DNA from: Knufia peltigerae
Lineage: Eukaryota > Ascomycota > Eurotiomycetes > Chaetothyriales > Trichomeriaceae
Direction of reading: 5' to 3'
DNA length: 64,000 bases
NCBI GenBank assembly: GCA_030247855.1
Contig: JAPDRN010000008.1
Coordinates: 434,001-498,000, forward strand
Of the stretch, positions 45,839-57,001 are shown one piece after another. How positions within the stretch are numbered: position 1 is the stretch's first letter; the number at the start of each line of letters is the position of its first letter. Both the position numbers and the translations under genes were made by a program. Below the pieces are notes generated by a model that was given only the letters and a program-made list of their open reading frames with translations, was not told the DNA's origin and searched no databases.

Positions 45839-48504
45839 TCATGTGGCATGACGGCACTTCACGGGATCCGTGATGCCCCGAACGAGACAATTTTCCAGCG
45901 CCGTCAGCGCCGCCAGGTAGGTCTTGATGGGCGGCAGTGGCGTGTCGTCGGTTTCGGTGCTCATCAGTTTGCGCAGGCTCGAGCCATTCGACGGCGCTGG
46001 GTAGGGCACTTTCTCAAGCAGCAGCCGATCGTACGCGATCGCGGCGCACATTTCGACGAGCTGGAGATAGTAGTCGACCACTTCGTAGCGTTCGGCGAAG
46101 ATGGCGAGCACACGGTAGCAGGTCGAGAGATCGTGAACGATGCAGGCCGAAGTGGATGCTGTCGAGCGAAGGTAGACGGTGCTGATTATGAGGGGGACAA
46201 GGACGTATGGTATGCTACGTAGTGCACGCAGTTTTAGTATCTTACTCTGGTCAAGTTTTGGGGGTGGTGGGGAAGAGGCAAGAAGTACATTGTGTCCTGG
46301 AGATATCTGACATAGTCCTGCTGCAAGAGACCACGGAGGATTCGGGTGATGTTGGTGGAAGCCTGCTGGAGCACTGTGCAAGACGTCACCTGCATCACCG
46401 CCGCCCACTTTGTCGTGCGCGGCCGGTTGGATGAGAGGTCCAGTTGGTGTACCAGAGATAGGATATACCTATGAGATGATGATTAGAACGAGCAGGCCGT
46501 CTAGGAGGTGTTCCTTACCAGTAACTTAACTCGACGCTCGCTTGCATGACCCAGTTGCTGACTTCACCCGGAACAAAGGTCGCGGGCCATTTGATCTTTT
46601 CGAACAACTTTTCGCGTGCATCGTGCCACTCGGTGAGCTGAGATTCCACGGATTCGAGGTCGCTGGTCATCTGAGACCGCTCTATCGTATTGGGATCTCT
46701 GCCGAGCGTTGAGAGCACCTCCGCGTTTCGGCACTGTAAGAGCCGACGCAGTGGCAACAAGATCTTGGACACATTCACGTAGCCCAAGAACATCTCCATC
46801 GCCTTTTTCTTCGTCTCGGGGTCCATGAACCAAGTGCAAGTGGCGTCTTCCAAGTCCTCGATCTGCATCTTGGGAACATCATCGGGGACATCGATGGTCG
46901 GTCCCCGGAGTCGGGAGGAGATGATGTGTGAGCACAGTTCCATGATGAAACAGCAGTAGAGAAGTCTCCATCGCTTCTCCAGCTTTCCACGGGAGTTATT
47001 GGTAAACTGATACTGCAAGTCTGCCTGGAGAAGGATCCGCCGAGCTTCAAGGAGCCAGGATCCAGGTTCGTGATTGGCCACGGGGAAAGACTGGAAGTGG
47101 CTCAGCAGCAAGCATATTCGCAAACGATCCATGTTGTTCTGCTCACAGCCGGCATCGTATAGAGTCTGTTGAAAGCATGTGGTTTAGCCAAGGGACGACA
47201 GGTTACCACATATGACGCTTACTTTGGCACGAGTATAGAATGTCCTCCGCATTAGCATAATGCTCGAAAACCCTGCAGCCTCGGCGACTTCTTTCGAGAC
47301 AAACTAGCACTTGATTAGCATCGTTCTATTCCAGAGGTGTGTCCCGGCGGCTCCGATGGGAAACGTACCCCACTAGCTGCGAACAGAACCGCGTTCAGCA
47401 ACGACAGACTAATCTTCCATTGTTGGCCCTGCTCGTCCGATGACCGCTCAAATATGCATCGGTACAGGTCCCATTCGCTGACGCAGGGCTTGGATGTGTT
47501 CAGGTGCACGAAGTAGTGCTCGAAAAGCACCAATACGGTTTCGAAGGAGGGCGCTGTCAAAGATTGGGTGGCTTGCAGTGTTGCGATGGTAGCTGTGTCT
47601 AGGTTGCGACGGCACCAAATCGCAACCCACGGAAAAGGAGACTTGCACGCAATATCGCAGACGCAATCGGAAGTGGGCTTTGATGAAGTCGTGGTTGACA
47701 GTGCTGACAAGGCCTGAGGTTGTCCCCGTAGACTCTCGAATTCGTTGGACATGTATGTCGGCGCAGGTTCTGCTGCAGATAATGCCCCCAAGGCGGCTCC
47801 AAAGTCGATGTTGTCTACTACCTCGGCCGCGAATTGCGGGTCGATCTCGTTCGCCAGTCTGTCGTTTGACTGATCGGAGATAATTGGCTGAGAGGTGCTA
47901 CCGGTCGGAGGCAGCGAGAGTGGACTGCAAGTGACGAGGAAATCAGACAGGTCAATGTCAGAGTAGAGAGCAGAGTGGTCGAGTTGGGGTTGGCTTGCCG
48001 CGCTTGATTGTGGTCCAAGAGACACATCGTACCTGTTGAGCCGACTAAGCTTCCCGGGATTCAATCGACCACACTGGTACTTACGCTGCTATCTCGGGCC
48101 GTTGAGACGCTTCCGGTCTTGCGTCAGGCAGATATCGAGGATTGCCTGGACGTTGTAGACTCGCCGGTGGAGAAGGAATTTTGTGTGACGGCACAGGTGG
48201 CGGAGAGCGCATATACTGCCTCCGGCGCATGATACATTCTGTCTTATCGTACTGGCAGTTGCTACACGGCTGCGGCGCTAGGTCAACCGCATTACACCGG
48301 ACTTTTCTTGCTCGACATGACAGGCAAGCTGTATTAACAGGTGGTCAATCACTGTGTGGGATGTGTCAGATCTTCAGCTAGTAGCTTACCGCGTGATGCT
48401 CTCCGGCGCTTTTGCCCTCGTGTAGACGAAGGGCTGGCTGGCTCAAGGGTAAGTTGATGAGCTGAGAACACTGGCCCTTCGGGGCCTGACATGGCCGACA
48501 TCAT
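45839..48504 (-). CDS. Zn2Cys6 transcription factor, likely cluster regulator
   Basis: Seven exons on the minus strand: 48504-48390, 48328-48085, 48032-47369, 47303-47223, 47165-46519, 46468-46289, 46214-45839; 768 aa. A basic stretch GQKRRRASR leads into a Gal4-type cluster with C40, C43, C50, C60, C63 and C70 (CX2CX6CX9CX2CX6C). Further on is the fungal regulatory region: FEHYFVHLNTSKPCVSEWDL, LNAVLFAASGFVSKEVAEAAG, RRTFYTRAKTLYDAG and RWRLLYCCFIMELCSHII. This layout is typical of regulators of catabolic and secondary-metabolite clusters. It sits between the P450 and the MFS pump, so it is the obvious candidate to control the cluster, perhaps through the CGG-N8-CCG elements at 52326 and 52593 (inference). 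The last intron has a clear TACTAAA branch site. Confidence 0.85.
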
Positions 48505-50152
48505 GCGCTGTGGAATCGAAGTTGTCGCTGTCGTTCACGAAAAACCGTCGAGAAAAAAGGTGGCAGACAGTCGTGGTTCAAAAGGCGGCATAAGAGGATT
48601 TTCCTCAGACCCGGTTGAATTAATACCTGGGGTTCTGTTTCCGGGGTAGTACGTAGGCTCTAGGAGTGTTAGAGTGGGGGACACTGGGCCTATTTTAGAA
48701 ATACCGCGGTAGTTTCGACGTTGGACACATGGAGGCGAGGAGATGGATCCAATCAATCAAGGCTGGGGCTTGGTCTGGCCCGCCTCCATGGGGAAGACTG
48801 ACTCGATATTGGGATCCTTATCCCTATGATTGGGTAGAAGCTCCGAACACATTACTCGGGGGAGCCTGATGAACTCCAATCAAGTCGTACATTTGTACTC
48901 CGTACTGTACCGTCGCCGGGTCTTCTAAGTACCGAAAACAACGCACGCAAGTCTTCGACCCTCTGGTTCTTCTCTTTATTTCGAGCACTCATTGGTTATT
49001 GGAAGACGCTTATGATCTGATATGCTCCACAGCGGGATGGCTGATTTGGCCAGTACCAACCAAGGACTACAAGACTGTCCTGCGCCCATGCCATGGACTT
49101 AGGACTACGCAAGCGGAAGGTTCCCCAGAGGTGTCACTGCATGTGTGGGTCCCCTGAAGTGGTGGGAAGTATTACCAGCAGAAACAATAATTTCGTGTTA
49201 GATGGTGTTGCCAAGAGGGCAATGATAGTTGGAGATCCAATATGATGTATTGACGAGTCTGACCTCGATAACTACGATGCCGTTCTCTACTATCTGTTTA
49301 CATATTTCAAAGGGCCGTAGATCTTGCTTCGGTTGAGGCTGCTCTCGTTGCCGCGTCAAATGTCACCGAGGTTGTCTCAACAACGAGCGCTCTTCCTGAT
49401 CGACTCTGAAGTAAACGAGTGACAAGACGGGGTGTACTAATGGACGTAGACAAAGCAGAGAGTCCAGGAACGTCTTTCTTGTTATGAACCAAAAGGCTTG
49501 TTGGGGAAGAGAAAGTACCCAGTGTTGCCGGAGTACGTAGCCTTTACACCGTGTGCCCCGACAAACACGGGGAAGCACGCAGCCTTTTGATGACCTACAT
49601 TGTCTTCCGCCTCGTAGCACGCCGATGATCTATGCACTCCATACGTTGTTACACAGCTTGACATAATTTTGCACAGGGTAAGGTAGGTGCACCAAGGCGC
49701 GAGTCAACAATCGTAAAGCTACAGAACGCCCGTAGAACCTACGAGTAGGCTCGGAGCACGGAGCATCTTTGGTAGTTGTGCAGGACCAGTATCAACCAGA
49801 AGTACCGAGTGCATGTGGCCCAGCGCAGGCATATTTGGGTAGCACTACTCGTACCGGTCCACCGCAGGGATTAGACTTGTGCTTCCTCGAAACCCGTGCA
49901 GCTGGTTGGCCAATCTGCCTTCTTCGCATATTCTTGTCGCCATAGGCCGGTTTGCAAACAGTTGACTGACAAGGTCTGGATGAGAATGAGGATTTTGCAC
50001 TACGGACTGAACAACTTTTTCGTCTATGTACAAAGTCGGGATCCAATGTCGGAAAGATACAAAGCTGTCACCAGGTTCCAGGTGAACGAAATGTCCACAG
50101 CCGGTGCAACAGTACGATAAGGTCACTCTCTCTGCTTGTCTACCTTGCTCGG
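48505..50152. promoter_or_regulatory. Intergenic, promoter of the cluster regulator
   Basis: 1.65 kb between the regulator start and the MFS pump stop, with TACTCCGTA at 48896. No gene is recognised. Confidence 0.5.
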
Positions 50153-52179
50153 TTAGGCTGACGTGATTGGGGCTTTGTCCGTCAGAGCCGTGATTTCCTT
50201 GCCGTGAAGTCTCCTCTCGACGGTGTCGTCCAGCTTGGCCTCCATATTGGCAGAGAACAAGGAGAAGATGATGCCAGCACCACCCCACGCAATTGTCGAC
50301 AGATAAATCAGCTTGAATGTCTTGGTGTAAGCTGTCTGATAAGCCACTGTCGATGCACTAATAATCCCGGGTGTGATTCCCGCGATACCAGAAAAGTTGC
50401 CTGTGCCTAAACCCGTGATCAATCCTGGGAGCTCACTCGCTGGCAGGCCAGCATTAGTGGCTGCGGGAATAACGTATTTGGGAATGTTGGTAGATAACTT
50501 GCTACCGAGTACGCTCAGGTATATGGCTGTAGAAATGCTAGGGATGAATGTGCGTGCCGTTAGCATCACTCCAAGAGCGAGTCCAATGTCTTCCGGTGCA
50601 CACAGAAGCGGGGCCAATGTGTATGCCATGGCTTCGATAGCTCCCACTGCGAAACAGCTCAAAATGACGAACGCAACCGCCATCGACCTACTACCAGAGT
50701 CGGTCGCTGCCAGACCGGCAGTGAAAATGGTTCCCATGACGGCGTAGAATACGGTTTGCCACCTGTGTTTTGGCAGAGGGCGAATCAGAGAACATGCAAC
50801 CAGGTCGCCCAACAATGCGCCTCCACCTGTAGTCGTCGAAAGCCAACCAATTCCGACGATGCTTGTTGGATACACAACAGCAGATTGCATCGGCCACAGA
50901 ATCGAAATATTGTAGTAATTTAGTGTTATAAGAGCAGCGCTGATGATGTATCCCATGTACGGGAGGTTCGTGAACAACCGCATGGGAATGAGGGGGTAAG
51001 GCTGTTCGTGAAAGACCTCTAGGCCAAAATGAGCATAGAATCGGAAGACAAGCACCGAAGAGACATACCATAGAGCCCGAAAGCAGCGAGGAGGGCGACG
51101 CCGCCGACGATGCACCCGATGACCTGTCCGGACTTCCAAGGGTACCTGTGACCTTGATTAGCTTGCAACGTGGTTGGTAGGAGCATGCTCACTGGTTCCC
51201 GCCCCATGATATGCCCAACAAGAAGCAAACCAGACCGCTGGAAAGCAGGATCAAACCTCCAATGTCCAGCATCTGGAGTTTGGACACCTGCCTCGTTTCG
51301 GCCGCGCGCAGTTGCTGGAAGGTGGGAGGGTGGTAGAAGACAAAAAACAAGACTGTAGCAGTCACACTCATTGCCATAGCAATGTAATAGCACCCTCTCC
51401 ATCCTGCAGCTGTGTTGGTGTATAGACTTCGGGCAATGACAGGTGAGAAAACGGAGAATGGAAGTGCTGTTAGCCAAACGATGGCGTTCACAATTCCACG
51501 ATCGCGGTTTGGGACCAGTTCGTCAACCGCCATCGGCCACATCTGTTGCACCCCAGCTGCAAGCCCGATAAATACGCTGGCACCAATGAGTTGGGGGATC
51601 GTTTGCGCTTGCTGACGCTGTCAGTATCGTTCCGACAGGAAAATCACTTGCTCTTGCTCACCGAGGCAAAGATTGAACCTATGAAGCCACTTTATCGACG
51701 ATCAGTATCCGTGTCGTCCACAAATCCGACTGAGACTTACAGGACATTTCCCACGATAAAGTACCACCGTCGTCCGAATAGGTCGGACAATCGGCCACCT
51801 ACCGCAAAAACAACCGTCGAGCTAGTTGTCCATACGAGCGATATCCACACATAGTTAGGATTTGGCCCTGACGGCTTGTTAAGGCACTGTCGAGAACCAC
51901 GCACCACAAAGAAAACGTACCAAGATCTTCGTTGATAATTGACAACAAGTTAGTCGGAAACCCAAAAGAAGCATAGGCGCAGGCACTATTAATGCAGATC
52001 GCTGCGAAAGTTCCGATGAAAGTCCAAGATTTGTAGTATCCCTCTGGGATCTCGTTTCGGTGCACTGCAGTCACCCCAGAAATGTTGATTTTTTCATGGC
52101 CTGGGAGGCTGCCTGCTTCGATTTGCGCTACATCTCCATGCTCTGCAACAGCATCGGTCTTGCTCTCAGTAGATGCCAT
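50153..52179 (-). CDS. TRI12-type MFS efflux transporter
   Basis: Minus strand. Supported exons: 52179-51921, 51867-51741, a 17-base exon 51678-51662, then 51611 (or 51607)-51193, 51145-51069, 51018-50153; about 586 aa. The TRI12 family (fungal trichothecene efflux pumps, 14 TM) is recognisable from EGYYKSWTFIGTFAAIC, YVWISLVWTTSSTVVFAVGGRLSDLFGRR, IGASVFIGLAAGVQQM, DELVPNRDRG and ISWGGNQYPWKSG, and from the C-half NLPYMGYIISAALITLNYY. The third-exon junctions are a problem. The family-like reading GSIFASQAQTIP needs a frame one base away from the one delivered by exon 2; the splice set with acceptor at 51607 keeps frame but gives a less typical sequence. A one-base frameshift is possible. 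Likely exports a product or toxic intermediate. Confidence 0.75.
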
Positions 52180-52798
52180 CTTGGGAGCTGATACTTCTAC
52201 GCACACAGTCACCAAAGATGCGCAGAGAGGTGATACTTTATCCCCAGTCAACCCCGGAGTGGATTGCGGGCAAACTTCCCCCAGATAGACGGGGGTGGGA
52301 TATGCAGTCCCCTCATTGGTCCCTTCGGCTCGTGATCCGCGGCTGTGCGCGGCTGTACAGCCTGCAAGAGCTAGACCTATTTCGATCCCTGAGGCGATAA
52401 CCGGGACCGAGATTACCATTCCGTCTCCTGAAGTGCATAGTCGAAGCTTGCCTGGCACGGAAACAGCCACGCCTAAAGCAAGCGTCCACCGGGCAGGCAT
52501 TGTGACATAGCGCTCCCTGTTTTCCTGTAGCCGTGGTTCACGCTGATCGTTGTAGAAAGGCGGTGGTGAAGCAGGCGGTCGTGGGGACTCTGCGGCCGGA
52601 ATGCCGCAAGGGCACAGCGTTCGGCTCGCCGTGGCTTGAGGCCTGATAGAAGTGGCCGCCAGCCTTGTGCCCAGCCGTTCATGATTGGCCCACTCCAGAA
52701 TGTCGCTTCACAACATTGACTGTCGCGACGATGTTTTACCTCGAATCCCTCCCAAACAGAGAATTTGTTCATCGGCGTTCTGTTTACCATTGGCCAGC
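52180..52798. promoter_or_regulatory. Bidirectional promoter, MFS pump / acyl-CoA ligase
   Basis: 619 bp between divergent cluster genes. It has two CGG-N8-CCG inverted half-site pairs, at 52326-52339 and 52593-52606, the arrangement bound by dimeric Zn2Cys6 proteins. A closer CGG-N4-CCG also occurs near 52632. A candidate target of the regulator at 45839-48504. Confidence 0.5.
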
Positions 52799-54873
52799 AT
52801 GAAGGACGGGAATATATATAGATCATATATTCCAGACATCAAGGTACCCAAGGATTTGTCAATTCATCAGTATCTCACTGCGTTCAATCCCGACGATGCG
52901 CCTGCTCAAAAAGTCATCTGGGAGGATCTTGAGTCGCCCAAGAAGACGATGACCTACGGCGGACTGCGAGAAGCTGCGTCACTTGCGGCAGGCGGATTAG
53001 CCAGTAAATACGGGTTGAAGGAGGGTGATTCGGTGGCAATCATAGGCTCGAATTCTGTGGACTGGGCTTTGGCAGCACATGCTTCAATCTGGTTGGGCGC
53101 AATAGCTGTGTATGTACGCATCAACACACCCATCGGCTGTGCCATGAGCTCGAGGTTGGAGCATACTGACCCATTCCAGGGGCGTCAATCACCTCGCAAC
53201 GTCCTATGAGCTCAAGCATTACCTTGAGTTGGCCGATCCATCAATTGCCATCGTCGAAGCAAGCAGCCGGACCAAGGTGCAACAAGTGCTCAGTTCTATT
53301 TTCCCGGACAGAAACATTCCGATTTTGATTTTGGGAGGGAATGATGCCCATATCGCAGTATAGCCCTTCTCGAGCAAACATTCAACGTCGCAATGCTGAT
53401 CATGCAAAATAGTTTCCTGACTGCGTCATGGTTCAAGAGCAGCCTATCCCGCCGCTCAATCTCAATGGTCGCAACAGCCACGACGTCCCAGCCTGCGTTT
53501 TATTTAGCTCAGGAACGACCGGGAAGCCCAAAGCAGTCCATCTTAGCCACTACAACGTCCTCGCCAACCTACTGACGTATCGTGCCGGTGCGCCACACTT
53601 CAACAATGTCAGCATGGTCGAGGTGTTCTTTCCACCGTGTAAGTAAGCCCTTGAGGGCGAAAGAGCTGACCCACTAGTCTAACAGCAATATCTGTCTAGT
53701 TGCACACATGCTAGGTCTTATGACTGCAGTACTCGGCGCGGCGTTCTTTGGAAACTATGTGTTGATTATGAAGCAGTACGAGTTCCGCAAATGGATTCGA
53801 TCGTGTGCAGAAAAGCGTGCAACTTTGATGAAGATCGTCCCCTCAATCGCCATGAGCATTGCGAAAGATCCAGAAGTGCCAAAGTTAGACCTGACCAGCC
53901 TGCAATATATTGTCTGCACCGGAGCACCACTTCATTATGAGATAGTCAACATCTTGGTAGAGCTCATGAATGGCGTCCACATAGTACAGGGTTATGGGTA
54001 TGTTGTCCCTGATATAAAACACCCACAAAGTGTTCCTGACGTTGCTAACAAACATGTTAGAATGAGCGAAGGCACTGTTTCGAGGTTGCACCCGGTCCAG
54101 GCGACTCTCAAAGCTGGGAGCGTGGGAACTTTGTTCCCCAGCGTGTGAGTTTGCACTGGCCCTGAGTCCCCTTGCGTTGGCTAACCAAGTGGTTCAAGTT
54201 CATTACGACTTGTGGATGACAATATGAAGGACGTGTCTGTAGGCACACCTGGCGAAGCCTTGATAAAAGCGCCAACGGTGTTCATGTATAGTCAGGCCGC
54301 TCCATCGACCATACTGTTTGGACTAATTTCGTTGACCAGGCACTACCGGAAGAACGAAGAGGCCACCAAGAATGCATTCCACGATGGCTGGCTGAGGACT
54401 GGAGACTCGCTGATAATTGACAGAGATGGCCATCTGTGGTTCCAGGACCGAAAAAAAGACATGATCAAGTACAAAGGGTTAGTGGGAGTCGCGATTTTTG
54501 AAACATCTGCTGACCCAGGGGCTGTAGTCTCCAAATAGCTCCGTCTGAGCTCGAAGACATTCTTACTTCGTACTCTGACGTTGTTGAAGCTGCGGTCACT
54601 GCTACCTGGGACGCTACACAGGAGACGGAGATACCTGTTGGTTACGTGGTTCTGAGTCCGAGCATAGAAGAAGAACAGCAGCACAAGGTTCTGGAGAATA
54701 TTGTGAAGGACTTCAACACCAAGGTGTCGTCGTACAAGAAGCTCCGAGGTGGCTTATACTCCGTCAAGTCTCTACCGAAGAATGCCACCGGGAAGATCAT
54801 GCGTTCCCTTCTTCCCGCTCGTACTGCATCTACGCCGTGCGGTGTCTTTGTCGGCCTTTCGCCAAAATTGTGA
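52799..54873 (+). CDS. Acyl-CoA ligase (4-coumarate:CoA ligase-like)
   Basis: Eight exons: 52799-53109, 53180-53357, 53413-53638, 53700-53997, 54061-54144, 54199-54285, 54340-54477, 54528-54873; 555 aa. ANL-superfamily signatures in order: SSGTTGKPK P-loop (195-203), VQGYGMSEGT, DGWLRTGD, DRKKDMIKYKG and the catalytic-lysine segment PKNATGKIMR. It activates a carboxylic acid through an acyl-adenylate to the CoA thioester. The protein ends in PKL, close to a peroxisomal PTS1 tripeptide, which would suit beta-oxidation. Introns 4 and 6 (63 and 54 bp) are multiples of three. Intron 2 has a weak donor (GTATAG) and intron 5 an AAG acceptor, so these two are least sure. An in-frame ATG about 100 bases upstream is possible but gives no domain sequence. 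Confidence 0.88.
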
Positions 54874-55313
54874 GCCAAGAAAAATTTGTAGCGGAAGTAG
54901 ACAAATAGAAAATGTGCGGTTAAATGTGTATCAAAGTCAAGGAAAATTGAGGATTTGCTTACTCAACGTCGGTCAAAGTCTCAAATCATGTCGAGCTCTT
55001 ATCTCTAATAGCATAGGAAAGGCCCTTAACATACAATAGTATCCTAGTAACGGCTTTCGAAGTCGTTGATAAAGACACTGGGACAGTGAATCATATCCCC
55101 TAGAGGCAAGATATGTAGACAAAGAGGTAAATGATCAGATTCTGTTGAAATGTACCATGATATCTTATAAATTGCTTGTCATGTCTCTGATGGAAGCAGA
55201 ATGAATTACGAGACTCAGGATATCCGCTGCATTTGGCTTTCCGAGATCAGTATGCAGCCAGTACGGAATGCATAGACCATGGTTGCGGAAAGACACAGGA
55301 TGATTCTATTCAT
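54874..55313. other. Convergent 3' intergenic region
   Basis: 440 bp between the ligase stop and the cyclase-family stop. It is AT-richer than its surroundings; no feature is recognised. Confidence 0.55.
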
Positions 55314-56555
55314 TTATAACAGAGCTATCACATTTGGTGTACTTGCCACTCCGCCCTTGACATTCAGCGGAGCCGATGCGAGGAGAAAACTCCATTTCTT
55401 GAGTCGAGCGCACGCATCAGCCAATTTGTCCAAGTGCCATAGTTCCCCTATCGGTACCCCTGCATGCGGAATAAGCCAGTGGTGCAAAAGCTCTGCCCCG
55501 ATCGGTGGGTTGCCTAGCTGTTATCAGTAATAGCTTCACTCAGGCATGAACGAAAGGACGGCTCTCCGATGAGGCACAGAAGCGTTCAAGGAACGTACAC
55601 TCGAAGCCAAACGAATCAGCAGCAACTGCGGCAAATCTGCTATCCCAGATCCAACGCTGCATCTCTTCTCCTTGCTTGGCACCCGCGAGCTGGAGACCTG
55701 CAAGCTGTTTATCCCTCTCAGCCTCTGCCGTTGCCTCGTACCACTCAAGGAAGCCGACTCTGAGGACGAGGACGTCCCCGTGACGGAACTCGACTCCTTG
55801 ATGGGCTGCTATGGACTTCATGTCCTCGACGGAGATTTCTGAACAGCTGTCAATACAAAGTCAGGGATTGTATAAGGAGGGTGCAGCTACCTTGTCGCGT
55901 GACCGCTGAGGGTACTTCCTTGCCGGTCTCCCTTAGCCATCGTGGCCAATCCAGCAACACCCCCCGTCCCACAATCCCAGACTCACACCAGTCTCAGAGC
56001 CCATAAAGATTAGCAATCATTGTACTCATCCTCCAAGTGATGACTGGAATCTTACAATGAACGCTGTGGGCACCCTCCTCTGTACAAACGGTGTCGCTGT
56101 GCTTAAGGCCATTATAATAAGCTCCACTTCTTTGATCGCCTTGATGCATGAAGCCGTCCCATTGTGACCCAGCTTGTGTGTTGAATGACACTTCATCATC
56201 GTGCACTAGTTGGCCATTCTTCGGCTGGAATTTGATGAGCGTGTGTTTTAAACCGTTTCGTCCGAAGGCTGGCGTGCCGATCTTATGGAAGGGCCAATCA
56301 AGCTGGAAGCTCTCCCCGTACTTGACCTCTTGAGCGGCCAACAGACGCCTCTCTGGGGTGAGATGGTTGAGGGCTGTGGATGCCATAATCTTGGGTCAGT
56401 TGATCTTGTCGCCAGTCGAAAATCATATACTTTGGAGGAGTCTCACCTCCTAAGTGATCCCTTTGGCCATTGATATCCCAGATCCCTATCGCTGATCGCT
56501 TATCCACATCCGGATGAAAAGGGAGAGAATCATAGCTCGGGTATTGGCGCTCCAT
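55314..56555 (-). CDS. Cyclase-family hydrolase (kynurenine-formamidase fold)
   Basis: Five exons on the minus strand: 56555-56447, 56373-56056, 55992-55891, 55838-55599, 55513-55314; 322 aa. Family marks are ALNHLTPERRLLAAQEVKYG, QLDWPF, the metal-site region AGSQWDGFMH (Q107-H113) that replaces HxGTHxDxP of bacterial relatives, SGIVGRGVLLDW, HGDVLVLRVGF, HHWLIPHAGVPIGELWHLDKLA and the end WSFLLASAPLNVKGGVAS. Characterised members of this PF04199 fold are metal-dependent hydrolases acting on formamides, cyclic imides or lactone-like bonds. Next to a Baeyer-Villiger-type enzyme, opening of a lactone is an attractive but untested role. Two acceptors, GTTCAG at 55839 and GCTAG at 55514, were chosen over nearer AGs because only they keep the conserved frame. 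Confidence 0.87.
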
Positions 56556-57001
56556 ATTCTCATTTGAGGCCCTTGCTCAACACATTCGTCGGGGACACTC
56601 CAGGAAACCAAAACTTGTCTGATATTTGGTGTTGCAAAAGTGTCACAAGGAGCCTAAGTCCGAATGTTTTGAGCATGACAATGGTCCCCAACTGCTTATT
56701 ATCCTGTCGTTTCTCTTCTGTTGGCAACCCCGTCAACCGGGGGCCGAGGATCCGAAGCCGCCTCAACCGGATTCGGGAACCTCACAACAACCGCCAGTCT
56801 GTCATGCTGTGGAGGTACTCGATCCTAATCAGAGATGGGCTGCAGGCAAGGCTGGCCAATGTTTCCTTCTCCCGGCTTGTGAGCGCTCTCGATATGCGCG
56901 AAGGATCTACAGTGACACGGTGAAAAGACATCATCAAGGCCTTATGGATATCTATTTATGCTGGTGAAGTTGATCTAGGAAATGTTGTCTTCAACCATGT
57001 A
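56556..57001. promoter_or_regulatory. Intergenic, cyclase-family promoter
   Basis: 446 bp between the monooxygenase stop and the cyclase-family start, both minus strand. No clear regulatory motif. Confidence 0.45.

Noticed and set aside
52699..52798. N-terminal extension of the acyl-CoA ligase from an upstream in-frame ATG
   Set aside because: The added residues look like translated leader, and the ligase family begins close to the ATG at 52799.
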